Assembly: GCA_036397975.1 (NCBI GenBank)
Contig: DASWHW010000165.1
Location: 1 to 44,088 of the forward strand
Length of the DNA stretch: 44,088 nt
Source: SZUA-287 sp036397975
Lineage (GTDB): Bacteria > Bacteroidota > Ignavibacteria > UBA10030 > UBA6906
Direction of reading: 5' to 3'
Part shown: positions 1 to 8,696 of the stretch, in pieces
Numbering within the stretch: position 1 is the first letter of the stretch
Layout: the number at the start of each line of letters is the position of its first letter
Translations under genes and position numbers: made by a program
Notes under the pieces: model-generated
Database searches by the model: none
Told to the model about the DNA's origin: nothing
Seen by the model: the letters and a program-made list of their open reading frames with translations, nothing else

Positions 1-240
1 ATGTCTTTCAACAATCTTTAGTTCTTTCGTCTTGCGTGCTGCCGGCTTGGTGAGAGGAGAAGTAAACGAATAGAGAAACTGGTTGTATCCCTCCTTATAA
101 TAATCCTCCAGCTCCTTCTTGACCGGCAAAGGGCTGACGGAGACGAGACCGCAGGAGTTGCATCGGACAAGGTCGAATCCATTCTTCCTGCAAACAAACC
201 TATGCTCCGTGCTTCGGCAGATGATACAAGGGTCTTTCAT
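1..240 (-). CDS. SAM-dependent methyltransferase, N-terminal part (cut by window edge)
   Basis: The first 80 residues of a protein that runs off the left edge. The sequence starts MKDPCIICRSTEHRFVCRKN and later has CNSCGLV, giving two CxxC pairs that would form a small zinc ribbon. This arrangement is typical of the N-terminal zinc-binding domain (Methyltransf_13 type) found before class I SAM methyltransferases in polysaccharide clusters; the methyltransferase fold itself lies outside the window, so the assignment is an inference. The ATG overlaps the stop of the preceding GT4 gene (ATGA), so the two are probably co-transcribed and translationally coupled. It is the last visible gene of the glycan operon. 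Confidence 0.7.
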   Translation of the reverse strand, partial: MKDPCIICRSTEHRFVCRKNGFDLVRCNSCGLVSVSPLPVKKELEDYYKEGYNQFLYSFTSPLTKPAARKTKELKIVERH

Positions 241-1358
241 ACCTGCGCAAGCTCCTCGATCGCCTTGACCAGGGCATCCCAAGTGTACTTCTTTTTTTCT
301 TCACGAACGATCGGCACGAAAGCGCTTTCCTTTTTTTCCTGAAAGAACCGAACAATGCCCTCAGCAAGGGCCGCCGGATTGTTCGGTGAAACGACGAAAC
401 CTGTTTTCTCGTGGAGAACTACCTCGGACAGGCCACCGACATCGGTAGCGATCACCGGCTTATCGAAGTTGTATGCGATCTGGGCAATGCCGCTCTGCGT
501 TGCGGAGAGATACGGAAGGATAACAACATCGGCTGCAGAAAAATATTTTCCGACCTCCTCATTCGGAACGTAGTCCGACTTGATGATCACGTTCTTTTTC
601 AGTCCGAGTTTGGCAATCTGCGAACGGTATTTTTGTTCATCATCATAAAACTCTCCCACCACCATCAATGTCAGGTCGATCTTTTCGAGAATCTGGGGCA
701 TGGCATCCAGAAGCACGTTCAGTCCTTTATACTTTCGCACATACCCAAAGAAGAGCAAGATGTTTTTCTTTTCTATGTTCAGTTGCTTGCGGGCTACCTC
801 CTTGGGCAGGCTCTCACCGAAAATATTGTACACCGGGTGAGGAACATTCTTAAAGCGAGCCCCGGGCCAGAATTGTGAGAGGTCTTTCTCCACAGCTCCC
901 GATTGCACAATGAATCCATCGACCGCACCGAATGCGTAGCGTGTAAATGCTCGGTCTCCCGGACGGTGCTCATGCGGAATAACGTTATCGCAAATGAAAA
1001 AAATACGTGTTTTCTTGTTCTTGCGGGCCCAACGCGCAATCGTTCCGAAGCAAGGCCCAAAAAAAGGAAGCCAATACTTGAAGATCAAAAGGTCCGGCGC
1101 CTCGCGTCGAATCTGTTTTCCGACACGAATCCAGTTCATCGGATTGATAGAGTCCACCAACTGCGGTGCTGGACCCACCTTCGGCTCGTCCCCCGACTCC
1201 TCCTGTGTTTTCCCCGGAAACAAGAAAGAGGGATATTGCCTTTTGAAGGTGATTGTCCTGACCGAGTGCCGGACCGAGAGAGCTTCAGCGAGCAATGCAT
1301 TGTAATGGGCGATGCCACCACGCAAAGGAAACGCCGTCCCGATAATAACGATATTCAT
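237..1358 (-). CDS. Glycosyltransferase family 4 (GT-B)
   Basis: A 373-residue GT4-type glycosyltransferase that would transfer a sugar from an activated donor onto a surface polysaccharide or lipid-linked glycan in the cytoplasm. The N-terminus IVIIGTAFPLRGGIAHY is the GT-B opening strand and glycine loop. The C-terminal half has the donor-site region SAADVVILPYLSATQSGI followed by KPVIATDVGGLSEVV, the usual GT4 layout. The open frame reaches to 1382, but I place the start at the ATG at 1358 because it makes an ATGA overlap with the upstream methyltransferase stop and has a GGGGGGAG stretch upstream. Donor and acceptor cannot be read from the sequence. It sits in a run of seven glycan genes on the same strand. 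Confidence 0.9.
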   Translation of the reverse strand: MNIVIIGTAFPLRGGIAHYNALLAEALSVRHSVRTITFKRQYPSFLFPGKTQEESGDEPKVGPAPQLVDSINPMNWIRVGKQIRREAPDLLIFKYWLPFFGPCFGTIARWARKNKKTRIFFICDNVIPHEHRPGDRAFTRYAFGAVDGFIVQSGAVEKDLSQFWPGARFKNVPHPVYNIFGESLPKEVARKQLNIEKKNILLFFGYVRKYKGLNVLLDAMPQILEKIDLTLMVVGEFYDDEQKYRSQIAKLGLKKNVIIKSDYVPNEEVGKYFSAADVVILPYLSATQSGIAQIAYNFDKPVIATDVGGLSEVVLHEKTGFVVSPNNPAALAEGIVRFFQEKKESAFVPIVREEKKKYTWDALVKAIEELAQV

Positions 1359-2086
1359 GAGGATCGCTTCTCCCCCCAGCAAAGAAGTGAAAGTCCGAAA
1401 GGCAATGATACATAAGGAAGGACAAAACGTTCGGCAGCGAAGATGGTTCTCAAAGCCCCGTTCACCGACCCGCCCGGTATCTGCAGATCATTTGCCTCTG
1501 AAGAACCTGAGAGCTTTGCAGCGAATCGTTTCACCACAGCAACTGGAAAGAGAAGCGTGTTGAAGAATGTTAGATGATGAATATGGAACCCCACTCCTTG
1601 AACGAGGGACCGAAGTTGAGCACGCGTGTACCGCCGTTGATGGTGCAGGATCTCATCGTGGCGGCTCCACAATGATGGAAACGCCGGGACCGTGATGAGA
1701 ATACGTCCTCCCGGTTTCAGGATTCTGTACGCGTTCCGAAGAAGCCCGGCATCGTCCGCGACGTGTTCCACCACATCAAAAAATGTCAAAATGTCGAACG
1801 AGCCGTTTTCCGAGACATCCTCCAGGAGCCCAACCTTCATGTTTGCAAGTCCTCGCTCCCGGCAAAACGCAACTGCGTCAAGAGACGAGTCGATGCCATG
1901 CGCATCGTATCGTTTGGCCAATGCCTCGAGGACTGCACCGGTTCCGCAGCCAACATCCAATAGTTTCACCGAAGACGAAGCCGGCATTTTCACATCGAGA
2001 TAACGAAGGAGAATACGGAGTCTTGCAACGAACCACCAGTGGTCTTTCTCCACTTTGTATTGAAGTGAATAGATTTCTTTTTCCAA
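1355..2086 (-). CDS. Class I SAM-dependent methyltransferase (Methyltransf_11/12 type)
   Basis: A 243-residue class I methyltransferase. Motif I (LLDVGCGTGAVLEAL) binds S-adenosylmethionine, and FDVVEHV plus the segment LLRNAYRILKPGGRILITVPA are motifs II-III of the UbiE/UbiG-like fold. The N-terminal KDHWWFVARLRIL is common in methyltransferases encoded in polysaccharide and glycolipid clusters. No ATG is available: the frame opens just upstream after a TGA, and the first usual start is a TTG at 2086. The stop overlaps the next gene (GT4) by 4 nt. It probably methylates a sugar or lipid carrier in the pathway; the substrate is unknown. The C-terminus is hydrophobic (about residues 220-238), so it may sit at the membrane. 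Confidence 0.88.
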   Translation of the reverse strand: MEKEIYSLQYKVEKDHWWFVARLRILLRYLDVKMPASSSVKLLDVGCGTGAVLEALAKRYDAHGIDSSLDAVAFCRERGLANMKVGLLEDVSENGSFDILTFFDVVEHVADDAGLLRNAYRILKPGGRILITVPAFPSLWSRHDEILHHQRRYTRAQLRSLVQGVGFHIHHLTFFNTLLFPVAVVKRFAAKLSGSSEANDLQIPGGSVNGALRTIFAAERFVLPYVSLPFGLSLLCWGEKRSS

Positions 2087-2164
2087 GTGCCAGTCCAGTC
2101 ACGAAAATGCCAGGGACACGAATGATCGAGAACCGATCGGTGCACCTGGCTGCTGCAATGTTGT

Positions 2165-3082
2165 TTACAATCCTACTTTTTCCTGTACGACATACAGCGG
2201 CCGCTTTTTCACCTCCTCATAAATACGACTGATGTATTCTCCAATGACGCCGAGAGTAAGGAGAATCATGCCTCCGACAAAAAGGATCGACAGGATTGTG
2301 GACGCCCAGCCAAGTATCGCCTGGTTGGTAAAAAGCTTTGCGTAGAGAACATACAGACCCCCGGCAAACGCGCCACATGCCGTAAGGAGACCCAGATAGA
2401 TTGCGAGACGCAACGGTGCATCAGAGAATGAAAAAATGCCGTCGAGTGCAAGGCGGACCAGTCGATTAATGCTCATACGCGGTTCCCCTGCATACCGGGC
2501 TTCCCTGTCGTATGGAACAGCACTTTGCTTAAACCCTACCCACGCTCTCATGCCGCTGAGATAGCGGCTTCTCTCCGGCATCGAACGAAGTACATCCACG
2601 ACCCTTCGATCGACAAGAGAAAAATTTCCGGCCTCCATGGGGATATCGACAGAGGACAATGACCGAATGAGTCTGTAGAAGGCTCTGAAGGCCACGCGTT
2701 TGATCGGATTTTCTTTCCGGCTCTTCTTCACGGTGTAGACAACCTGCGAGCCTTCCTTCCAAAGTTTGATCATCTCCGGAATTAACTCAGGCGGATCCTG
2801 CAGGTCCCCATCCATAAGCAGAAGCGCGTCGCCTGTTGCAGAATCCATTCCTGCGGAGATAGCTACCTGATGCCCGAAGTTTCGGGAGAGACGAATGATC
2901 TTAAACCGCGGATCCTGTTGGTGGATTTCCCGCATCAATTGGAATGACTGGTCACTGCTTCCATCGTCCACGAGCAGCACTTCGTATGGTTGGTCAAGAG
3001 AAGAAAGAGACTTTGTTATGCGATCATGAAGCGCGGGAAGCGTCCTCTCTTCGTTGAATATCGGTATGACGATAGAATACAT
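2165..3082 (-). CDS. Glycosyltransferase family 2, dolichyl-phosphate-sugar synthase/GtrB type
   Basis: A 305-residue GT2 enzyme with an N-terminal GT-A domain and two C-terminal membrane helices (about 230-255 and 265-290). The nucleotide-binding motif LVDDGSSDQSF and the metal-binding DGDLQDPPE are present, as in polyprenyl-phosphate sugar transferases such as GtrB, ArnC and DPM1. Such enzymes load a sugar onto undecaprenyl phosphate on the cytoplasmic face; a membrane GT-C enzyme then uses it outside. The neighbouring YfhO-type protein, 4 nt upstream, is a plausible user of that product (inference). The sugar is not predictable. A 78-nt gap separates it from the downstream methyltransferase, the largest gap in this operon. 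Confidence 0.9.
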   Translation of the reverse strand: MYSIVIPIFNEERTLPALHDRITKSLSSLDQPYEVLLVDDGSSDQSFQLMREIHQQDPRFKIIRLSRNFGHQVAISAGMDSATGDALLLMDGDLQDPPELIPEMIKLWKEGSQVVYTVKKSRKENPIKRVAFRAFYRLIRSLSSVDIPMEAGNFSLVDRRVVDVLRSMPERSRYLSGMRAWVGFKQSAVPYDREARYAGEPRMSINRLVRLALDGIFSFSDAPLRLAIYLGLLTACGAFAGGLYVLYAKLFTNQAILGWASTILSILFVGGMILLTLGVIGEYISRIYEEVKKRPLYVVQEKVGL

Positions 3083-3086
3083 CGGG

Positions 3087-5405
3087 CTATTCTGGGGTGC
3101 TTTGATCTTGCTTTTTCCTCATCGAGAATCCGATCCCTCCCAAACAAAAAACAACTGACGCGAGCGTGATCATCTTGCCGCTGGCAAAAGATGAAGGCTC
3201 GAAGCGTACCTGCACTTCATGAGCGCCTTTTGGCACGAACAATCCCCGGAGGTTATAATCCGTGCGAAAAATCTCGGTCTCCACACCATCAACATACGCA
3301 TTCCATCCCGGATAATAAATCTCGCTCAGCGCGAGAAACCCTTCTACAGAGGTTTCCACCTGAAGCCTTATGTCATTGTTCTGGTAACTCACAACTTTCG
3401 CACTCCATCGGGGGGACGATGCCTGCGGCGAAAGAATCTTCCCCGGGTTTTTTTCCAGAACGGCAATCGATCGGTAATCGAACGATCTGCTCTTCAAGGT
3501 ATCCAGAAGCTCTTTTTCACTATCTGTCACGTAAAAGTGATAGACGAAGAACGCACGCGGAAGAGGATTCTCATTCCGTTCAATCGAAAGAGAATTCCCT
3601 TTCGTCACAGTTTTGAAGCGGACGTTCAATACGTCGAACATTGCCGTATCGGAAGCCATCGGAGGATATACTCGTTGAAGGGCAAGAGGTGTGTATCCTT
3701 CCATAGTTTGCAGCCGCGATACCATCCCTTGATTCCTGTCCATGATCATCCCTTGTGAATTGCGGGTGTTTACCCGGAACGGCGTGTCGCCTGCGTCTTT
3801 CTCAAAGTACTCAACGAGCTGACCCGCTTTGCCAAAATACTCCATCGGGTTGACTGTTGCTGTGTTCTGCTCGCTTCCAAAAAGATATGCGTCTCCGAAA
3901 CTCACTCCGACCAGCAAAAGTCCTCCAGCTATGGACAGCGCATCTCTGCTCATGAGCCACCACATGGCGGCGGTCGTCCCAAGAATGACAAAGAGGGAAA
4001 TGTTTGCATGCTTTTGGATGAATGATCCTACCTGATCGTTGATAGCCATCCCCAAACCGCTTTGCAACGCATTCACAGAAATCAAAAGCCACAAACCAGC
4101 GCCGATTCCACCCAGGATCATCAGTATTTTGGTAAGCTGTTTTTTCTGTGCAGTTGTCACTTCACCACTCAATAAATGATCGAGCGAGAACGCACCGAGC
4201 AGGGACGCCGCAAGTGAAAGGAGGATCCCCATCCGTGCGGGGTTTCTGAAGGTCGAAAACCCAGGAACGAATTCGAAGAACAGTTTGTGAAGTGGAAAAT
4301 TTCTCCCGAGCGAGAACAGAAGGATAAATACAATAAGTCCCCAGAGAAACGGAATGACTCGATTCTTCCTGATTATTTTGAATGAGAGGATCACGAGGAA
4401 AAGTGGAAGAATGCCGAGGTACATGCTTGTTTCCCAGTAGTACCAGTACGGACCCGGTCCGAAATACGAGTACCCGTGGGCATCGGACACACCAAAGAAT
4501 TTTGGGAAATAGAATGTGAGAAGCTGGGACCAGGCAAGAGAACCTTCGGCTGATTTGTCATAGGTAATCTCGGCGCGCTGAGAGAATCCCGATAGCTCCA
4601 ACGTGGGTAAGAGCTGTATCATGGCGACCGCGATAGACAACCCAACGATGAGCCCGGCCTTCGCCGCCATAGTAAGTGCGGGTCGGCTGGCAAGTTCTTT
4701 AAACTTGAAGGTTCCGAGCAATTCAAAAAGAAAAAATGCGCCGAGAAAGCAGTAAAAATAAAGCGAGAGTTGAGGATAACCGGCGAAGGTTGAATGACCC
4801 AGCACAAGGGACGCAAGGAATACCCATTTCCAGTCCCTGGTCGTAAGTGCGTTTCGGAAAAACAACAGAATCAACGGGTACCAGGAAACCAGTGTAATGA
4901 TCTGTTGATGAATTGCATGGGTGACCATGAACCCGGAGAACATATACGTTGCACCCGCCACCAATGATGGCAACTGACGCAGTCGAAATGATTTCGCGAG
5001 ATAGAACATCCCGACACCAGCGAGGAGATAATGCAGGATGATAAGAAGTTGCAGCCAATAAGAATTCAAGACTCCATCCTGGACGAAGAACATCAGCGCA
5101 GTACACGGGAGATAAAAAACGGTAGTCTGAATGTCCGCCAGGAACGGCATTCCATTGAAGGTGAAGGGGTTCCACAGCGGCAACTCACCCATTGCCATAC
5201 TGGTTGCCGCAAAACTACGGACAGGATAGTTATGGTAGAGGAAGTCTTCCCAAAGGAAAGCCTTTCCCAGCAAATGCTGGTGGAAAAAAACCGCAACGAG
5301 GAGGGCGAGGATCAGGATACACTGCCAATCGTGAAGGCTGATGGCGGACGCAACTTGTTGAATTCTCTTTTGCCCGTCACCGGATTTCTTTTTCCCTTTT
5401 GACAT
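3087..5405 (-). CDS. YfhO-family multipass membrane protein (probable GT-C-like glycosyltransferase)
   Basis: A 772-residue membrane protein with about a dozen hydrophobic segments between residues 25 and 500, then a soluble C-terminal region of about 230 residues and one final helix near 745-765. The C-terminal stretch with FLALSEIYYPGWNAYVDG and then LRGLFVPKGAHEVQVRFEPSS is characteristic of YfhO proteins. The family adopts a GT-C-like architecture, and B. subtilis YfhO glycosylates lipoteichoic acid; the acceptor here is unknown. In the first extracellular loop the segment LWEDFLYHNYPVRSFA contains acidic residues where GT-C enzymes keep their catalytic Asp/Glu. It lies 3-4 nt from a GT9 gene upstream and a lipid-sugar GT2 downstream, fitting use of a polyprenyl-phosphate sugar. 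Confidence 0.82.
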   Translation of the reverse strand: MSKGKKKSGDGQKRIQQVASAISLHDWQCILILALLVAVFFHQHLLGKAFLWEDFLYHNYPVRSFAATSMAMGELPLWNPFTFNGMPFLADIQTTVFYLPCTALMFFVQDGVLNSYWLQLLIILHYLLAGVGMFYLAKSFRLRQLPSLVAGATYMFSGFMVTHAIHQQIITLVSWYPLILLFFRNALTTRDWKWVFLASLVLGHSTFAGYPQLSLYFYCFLGAFFLFELLGTFKFKELASRPALTMAAKAGLIVGLSIAVAMIQLLPTLELSGFSQRAEITYDKSAEGSLAWSQLLTFYFPKFFGVSDAHGYSYFGPGPYWYYWETSMYLGILPLFLVILSFKIIRKNRVIPFLWGLIVFILLFSLGRNFPLHKLFFEFVPGFSTFRNPARMGILLSLAASLLGAFSLDHLLSGEVTTAQKKQLTKILMILGGIGAGLWLLISVNALQSGLGMAINDQVGSFIQKHANISLFVILGTTAAMWWLMSRDALSIAGGLLLVGVSFGDAYLFGSEQNTATVNPMEYFGKAGQLVEYFEKDAGDTPFRVNTRNSQGMIMDRNQGMVSRLQTMEGYTPLALQRVYPPMASDTAMFDVLNVRFKTVTKGNSLSIERNENPLPRAFFVYHFYVTDSEKELLDTLKSRSFDYRSIAVLEKNPGKILSPQASSPRWSAKVVSYQNNDIRLQVETSVEGFLALSEIYYPGWNAYVDGVETEIFRTDYNLRGLFVPKGAHEVQVRFEPSSFASGKMITLASVVFCLGGIGFSMRKKQDQSTPE

Positions 5406-5408
5406 CTG

Positions 5409-6512
5409 CTATCGCCGGAGGGGAATGTGTCGTTTGATGGCTTTGGTGACCATGTCGACCGTTATATATTGCATACAATCGTTTGGGCAGACGGGTGAAT
5501 AATAGCACTCGCAACCGAAAGCCGGTTCAAGAATCTCTCCGCGACCATATAGTTCAAATTCGCTCTTATTGAAAATATTGTTGAAGAGAACGATTTTCTT
5601 ACGCAATCCGATCGTAATATGCATAGCCATCGTCACAGCAGTCACCACAAGATCGCATTGATCAACAAGGTTAATAAACTGGCGCAACGAAAAATGGCCA
5701 AAGTATAGTGCGCCGCTTTTCTTTTGGATCCTTTTGTTCATGGCATGCTCTTGTTCGCCACCGAGAAGAAGTGGAACGTACCCGATCTTTTTCAGATTCT
5801 TTGCGAGTGCGACCCAGTTTTTCTCTGCCCAGAGGCGCGATATCCATCGGCCGCCGCAACCGGTGTTCAGTCCGATAATCTTCTTCTTTGCTGGGAGTTT
5901 CCACGAATAACCGTCGTCAGCAAATGAGTCGAGGACATACTCTTCACCGTTGAATTGAAAGCCACAGATCTCAAATATTTCCTCAGGGTAACTTTTTGTG
6001 TTCTTCTTATTGAGATCATCAAACACACCGGTCATGAACTTGTGGACAGCATCCACGCCAATAGGAGAAGGCTTACCATCACGGAGAGTAAACCCCTTTT
6101 TGGTAGAAGCAGACAACAGGGCTGTTAAAGCGCAAGCTTCCCTGTCCTTATCAAGATTGATGATAAGGTCAAACTGGGTCGCCTGCAACGTAGTAACACT
6201 TTGCGCTGAAAAGGGAAGAACAATATCGACAGTGCGAGGAACGACTGCAGGCGTGTGGGTCAGCCACCAGATTTCTGCTCGGGGATGGACGTCTGTAAGT
6301 TTTGCGAGGAGAGGCGTTGTGCGAATAACATCACCGATCGCACCGAGCTTGATGATCAGAATCTTCGAGGTGCATGGATCATAAAACGAACACGTGGTTC
6401 CCTTGCTGTCGACGCAATGCACACCGTGTTGTTTGTGCGGCGCGCATGGAATATCACCACGGAACCACCGGCAGTCCGTTTTGAGAGGAACCGGGCTCTG
6501 CAGTTCCGTCAT
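5409..6512 (-). CDS. Glycosyltransferase family 9 (heptosyltransferase-like) with terminal Cys clusters
   Basis: A 367-residue GT9-type protein, related to ADP-heptose:LPS heptosyltransferases. The fold begins at residue 49 (KILIIKLGAIGDVIRTTPLL); donor-site motifs include GLNTGCGGRWISRLW and PLLLGGEQEH. Unlike standard heptosyltransferases it carries a roughly 48-residue N-terminal extension with cysteines at 14, 23, 33, 41 and 47 and several histidines, and a C-terminal CECYYSPVCPNDC cluster. Together these could bind a metal or an Fe-S cluster; this is an inference. The start ATG overlaps the upstream GT2 stop (ATGA). It probably adds a heptose or similar sugar to LPS core or another surface glycan. 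Confidence 0.88.
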   Translation of the reverse strand: MTELQSPVPLKTDCRWFRGDIPCAPHKQHGVHCVDSKGTTCSFYDPCTSKILIIKLGAIGDVIRTTPLLAKLTDVHPRAEIWWLTHTPAVVPRTVDIVLPFSAQSVTTLQATQFDLIINLDKDREACALTALLSASTKKGFTLRDGKPSPIGVDAVHKFMTGVFDDLNKKNTKSYPEEIFEICGFQFNGEEYVLDSFADDGYSWKLPAKKKIIGLNTGCGGRWISRLWAEKNWVALAKNLKKIGYVPLLLGGEQEHAMNKRIQKKSGALYFGHFSLRQFINLVDQCDLVVTAVTMAMHITIGLRKKIVLFNNIFNKSEFELYGRGEILEPAFGCECYYSPVCPNDCMQYITVDMVTKAIKRHIPLRR

Positions 6513-7678
6513 TTCAAGTGGTCTCGAATTTGATACCCCTCATCGCTGTGCCGGGCCTTCGTGATCATTTCTCCCAGTAACCCGATTGAAATCATCTGAA
6601 TACCGACAATGATGAGGAGTATTCCCCCTAGAAAAAGTGGACGGTTACCGAGAGCTGTTTCACCCATAAACCATTCCCCCGCAAGCCAGGCATCAATACC
6701 GACGCCCGCGAGCAGGGCAACGAGTCCCCAAAACCCAAAGAGATGCAGTGGTCGGCCGAAATACCGTGTGGTAAAGAGAACAGTCAGCAGGTCGAGGAAT
6801 CCTTTCCAGAATCTTCCCACACCGAACTTTGTCTTTCCGTACTTTCTCGCCCGATGCTTTACCACCATTTCGCCAATGATAAAGCCCTCCCATTTTGCCA
6901 ATACAGGAACATAGCGGTGAAGTTCGCCGTACACACGAACGGATTTGACCACTTCATTGCGGTAGGCTTTGAGGCCGCAATTGAAATCATGCAGCTTAAT
7001 TCCTGTAAGTCGGGAGGTGACAAAATTAAAGAACCGCGACGGGATAGTCTTGGATAGAGGATCGTACCGCACCTTCTTCCATCCGGAAATGAGATCGTAT
7101 CCTCCTTGAACCTTTTGTACAAGCGCGGGAATCTCGGAAGGATCGTCTTGAAGATCTGCATCCATCGTGATCACGATTGCCCCTCTCGCATGTTCAAATC
7201 CTGCAGAGAGCGCTGCCGATTTTCCGTAGTTTCTTCGAAGCCGGATGATCTTGATCCGCTGATCGCGCCGTTTGAGATCACGAAGATTCCGGAAAGAATC
7301 GTCCGTGCTGCCGTCATCCACAAACAGTAGTTCGTACCTGATATTCGACCTGGACAGAGTCTCGCTTAACTGTGTGTACAATTCATGCAGCGACTCTTCT
7401 TCATTATAGAGAGGAATTACAACACTGAGATCAAGCTGGTACTTCTGTCTGTCGTGACTTGAAAGTCGAATCTGTTCGCCGCGCTGTGTCTCTCCGCTCA
7501 CTCTGGGAGGAAGACCCTTTTGTTGCTGCGGTGAAGTCTCTTGACCTTGGGAATCAGGTGGTCGTTGATAGCGGCGTCTGCGGCGTCGGGGCCGGCCGCC
7601 CGGAGGACGCTGTTCGTTAGAACGCTGCGGGGACTCTTCTTTTTTCTCGTTCGGTGTGTCGGGTCTTTCGTCGGCCAT
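6509..7678 (-). CDS. Glycosyltransferase family 2 with Arg/Pro/Gln-rich N-terminal tail
   Basis: A 389-residue membrane-anchored GT2. Residues 1-80 are low-complexity and very basic, including RPRRRRRRYQRPP. The GT-A domain starts at DLSVVIPLYNEEESLHEL and holds VDDGSTDDSF and DADLQDDPSEIP. It ends with two membrane helices (about 310-335 and 348-375), the layout of polyprenyl-phosphate sugar transferases. It is the first gene of the glycan operon and overlaps the next gene by 4 nt. The ATG at 7678 is the only early start; no clear Shine-Dalgarno is visible. The basic tail is unusual for the family and could contact anionic lipid or nucleic acid (speculative). Confidence 0.88.
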   Translation of the reverse strand: MADERPDTPNEKKEESPQRSNEQRPPGGRPRRRRRRYQRPPDSQGQETSPQQQKGLPPRVSGETQRGEQIRLSSHDRQKYQLDLSVVIPLYNEEESLHELYTQLSETLSRSNIRYELLFVDDGSTDDSFRNLRDLKRRDQRIKIIRLRRNYGKSAALSAGFEHARGAIVITMDADLQDDPSEIPALVQKVQGGYDLISGWKKVRYDPLSKTIPSRFFNFVTSRLTGIKLHDFNCGLKAYRNEVVKSVRVYGELHRYVPVLAKWEGFIIGEMVVKHRARKYGKTKFGVGRFWKGFLDLLTVLFTTRYFGRPLHLFGFWGLVALLAGVGIDAWLAGEWFMGETALGNRPLFLGGILLIIVGIQMISIGLLGEMITKARHSDEGYQIRDHLK

Positions 7679-7716
7679 GAAGCCAGAGAGAGTTGGTAAG
7701 GAAAATAATTGACGAG

Positions 7717-7745
7717 AAACTAACCAATTCCACTATGAAAAGCAA
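7717..7745 (-). promoter_or_regulatory. Candidate promoter of the glycan operon
   Basis: Read on the minus strand: TTGCTT at 7745-7740, a 17-nt spacer, then TAGTTT at 7722-7717. It lies about 40 nt upstream of the first GT2 gene, in the divergent gap with rsmA. Match to sigma-70 is moderate. Confidence 0.4.
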
Positions 7746-7821
7746 AGGAGCCGGACGATGTCCACTCGCGACGTCATACTTAAGAAGGCCTCTTCACCAC
7801 GCCGAGACGAGGAATGATTCA

Positions 7822-7850
7822 TTGACTCTCGGACCCCTCTTCTCTATATT
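7822..7850 (+). promoter_or_regulatory. Sigma-70-type promoter of rsmA-mgtE
   Basis: TTGACT at 7822-7827, an exact 17-nt spacer, and TATATT at 7845-7850. The predicted transcription start (about 7857) is only about 3 nt before the first possible TTG start codon of rsmA, so the message may be nearly leaderless. Confidence 0.6.
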
Positions 7851-7859
7851 GGATTCACC

Positions 7860-8696
7860 TTGTTGAACACTCGAGCAAACCGCTTGCCTCCTCGCACTTC
7901 AGTGCACCGTCGACCAAAAAAGTCTCTCGGACAAAACTTTCTTCGGGATGCAAATGTTCTTCGCAACATTATCACCACATTAGATCCAAAGGCGGGCGAT
8001 GTCGTTTGCGAGATCGGTCCCGGTGATGGGTCGCTGACTCGCGGACTAGTCGACTCGGACGCGCGGGTGATCGCTGTGGAACTGGATGATGTATTATTCA
8101 CCCGGCTCCGTTCCGAATTCGGTGAAACAAGACTTGCACTTTTTCATCAGGATGTACTTACCACCGACTTCCATCAGTTGGCACAATCGGAACACAAAAG
8201 ACTCCGGATCGTCGGGAACATCCCCTATAACATTACGAGTCCAATCCTCTTTCGTCTGATTGATTTTCGGCATGACGTGATTGACGCGACGCTTATGATG
8301 CAGAGGGAAGTCGCTCGCAGGATTGTCGCCCAATCAGGAACGAAAGACTATGGCATCATGGCCGTTGCCACGCAACTTGTCGCTGATGTTCAATTGCATT
8401 TCGATGTTTCACCGCGGTCATTCAGACCGATCCCCGATGTGCTCTCTTCGTTGGTGCAGATTTCTTTTCTTGACAGTCCACGATTTCCAGTTCGCGACGA
8501 ACTATTCATGCGCCATTTTATTCGCACTGCATTCGGAAAACGAAGGAAGATGCTTCGTAACTCCCTCCTGGATATCGTCAAAACGAGGGATGTGCTGGAC
8601 GGAATTCCTCACCTCGATGAAAGACCCGAGGCGTTAACGGTGCAACAGCTCGTCGGAATGGCGAATGTTCTTTTCGAACGGGCGGGTCATGGCTAA
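7860..8696 (+). CDS. rsmA: 16S rRNA (adenine1518-N6/adenine1519-N6) dimethyltransferase RsmA/KsgA
   Basis: A protein of up to 278 residues that dimethylates two adjacent adenines in the 3' hairpin (helix 45) of 16S rRNA during late 30S assembly. Family hallmarks are KKSLGQNFLRD near the N-terminus, the SAM site VCEIGPGDGSLTRGL, the catalytic NIPYNITSPIL (the family NLPYNIS/T motif), and a C-terminal helical domain with RTAFGKRRKMLRNSL. No in-frame ATG exists before the conserved region: candidates are TTG at 7860, TTG at 7884 and GTG at 7902, none with a good Shine-Dalgarno. The first is placed almost at the predicted transcription start. The stop overlaps the likely mgtE start. Confidence 0.95.
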   Translation: MLNTRANRLPPRTSVHRRPKKSLGQNFLRDANVLRNIITTLDPKAGDVVCEIGPGDGSLTRGLVDSDARVIAVELDDVLFTRLRSEFGETRLALFHQDVLTTDFHQLAQSEHKRLRIVGNIPYNITSPILFRLIDFRHDVIDATLMMQREVARRIVAQSGTKDYGIMAVATQLVADVQLHFDVSPRSFRPIPDVLSSLVQISFLDSPRFPVRDELFMRHFIRTAFGKRRKMLRNSLLDIVKTRDVLDGIPHLDERPEALTVQQLVGMANVLFERAGHG

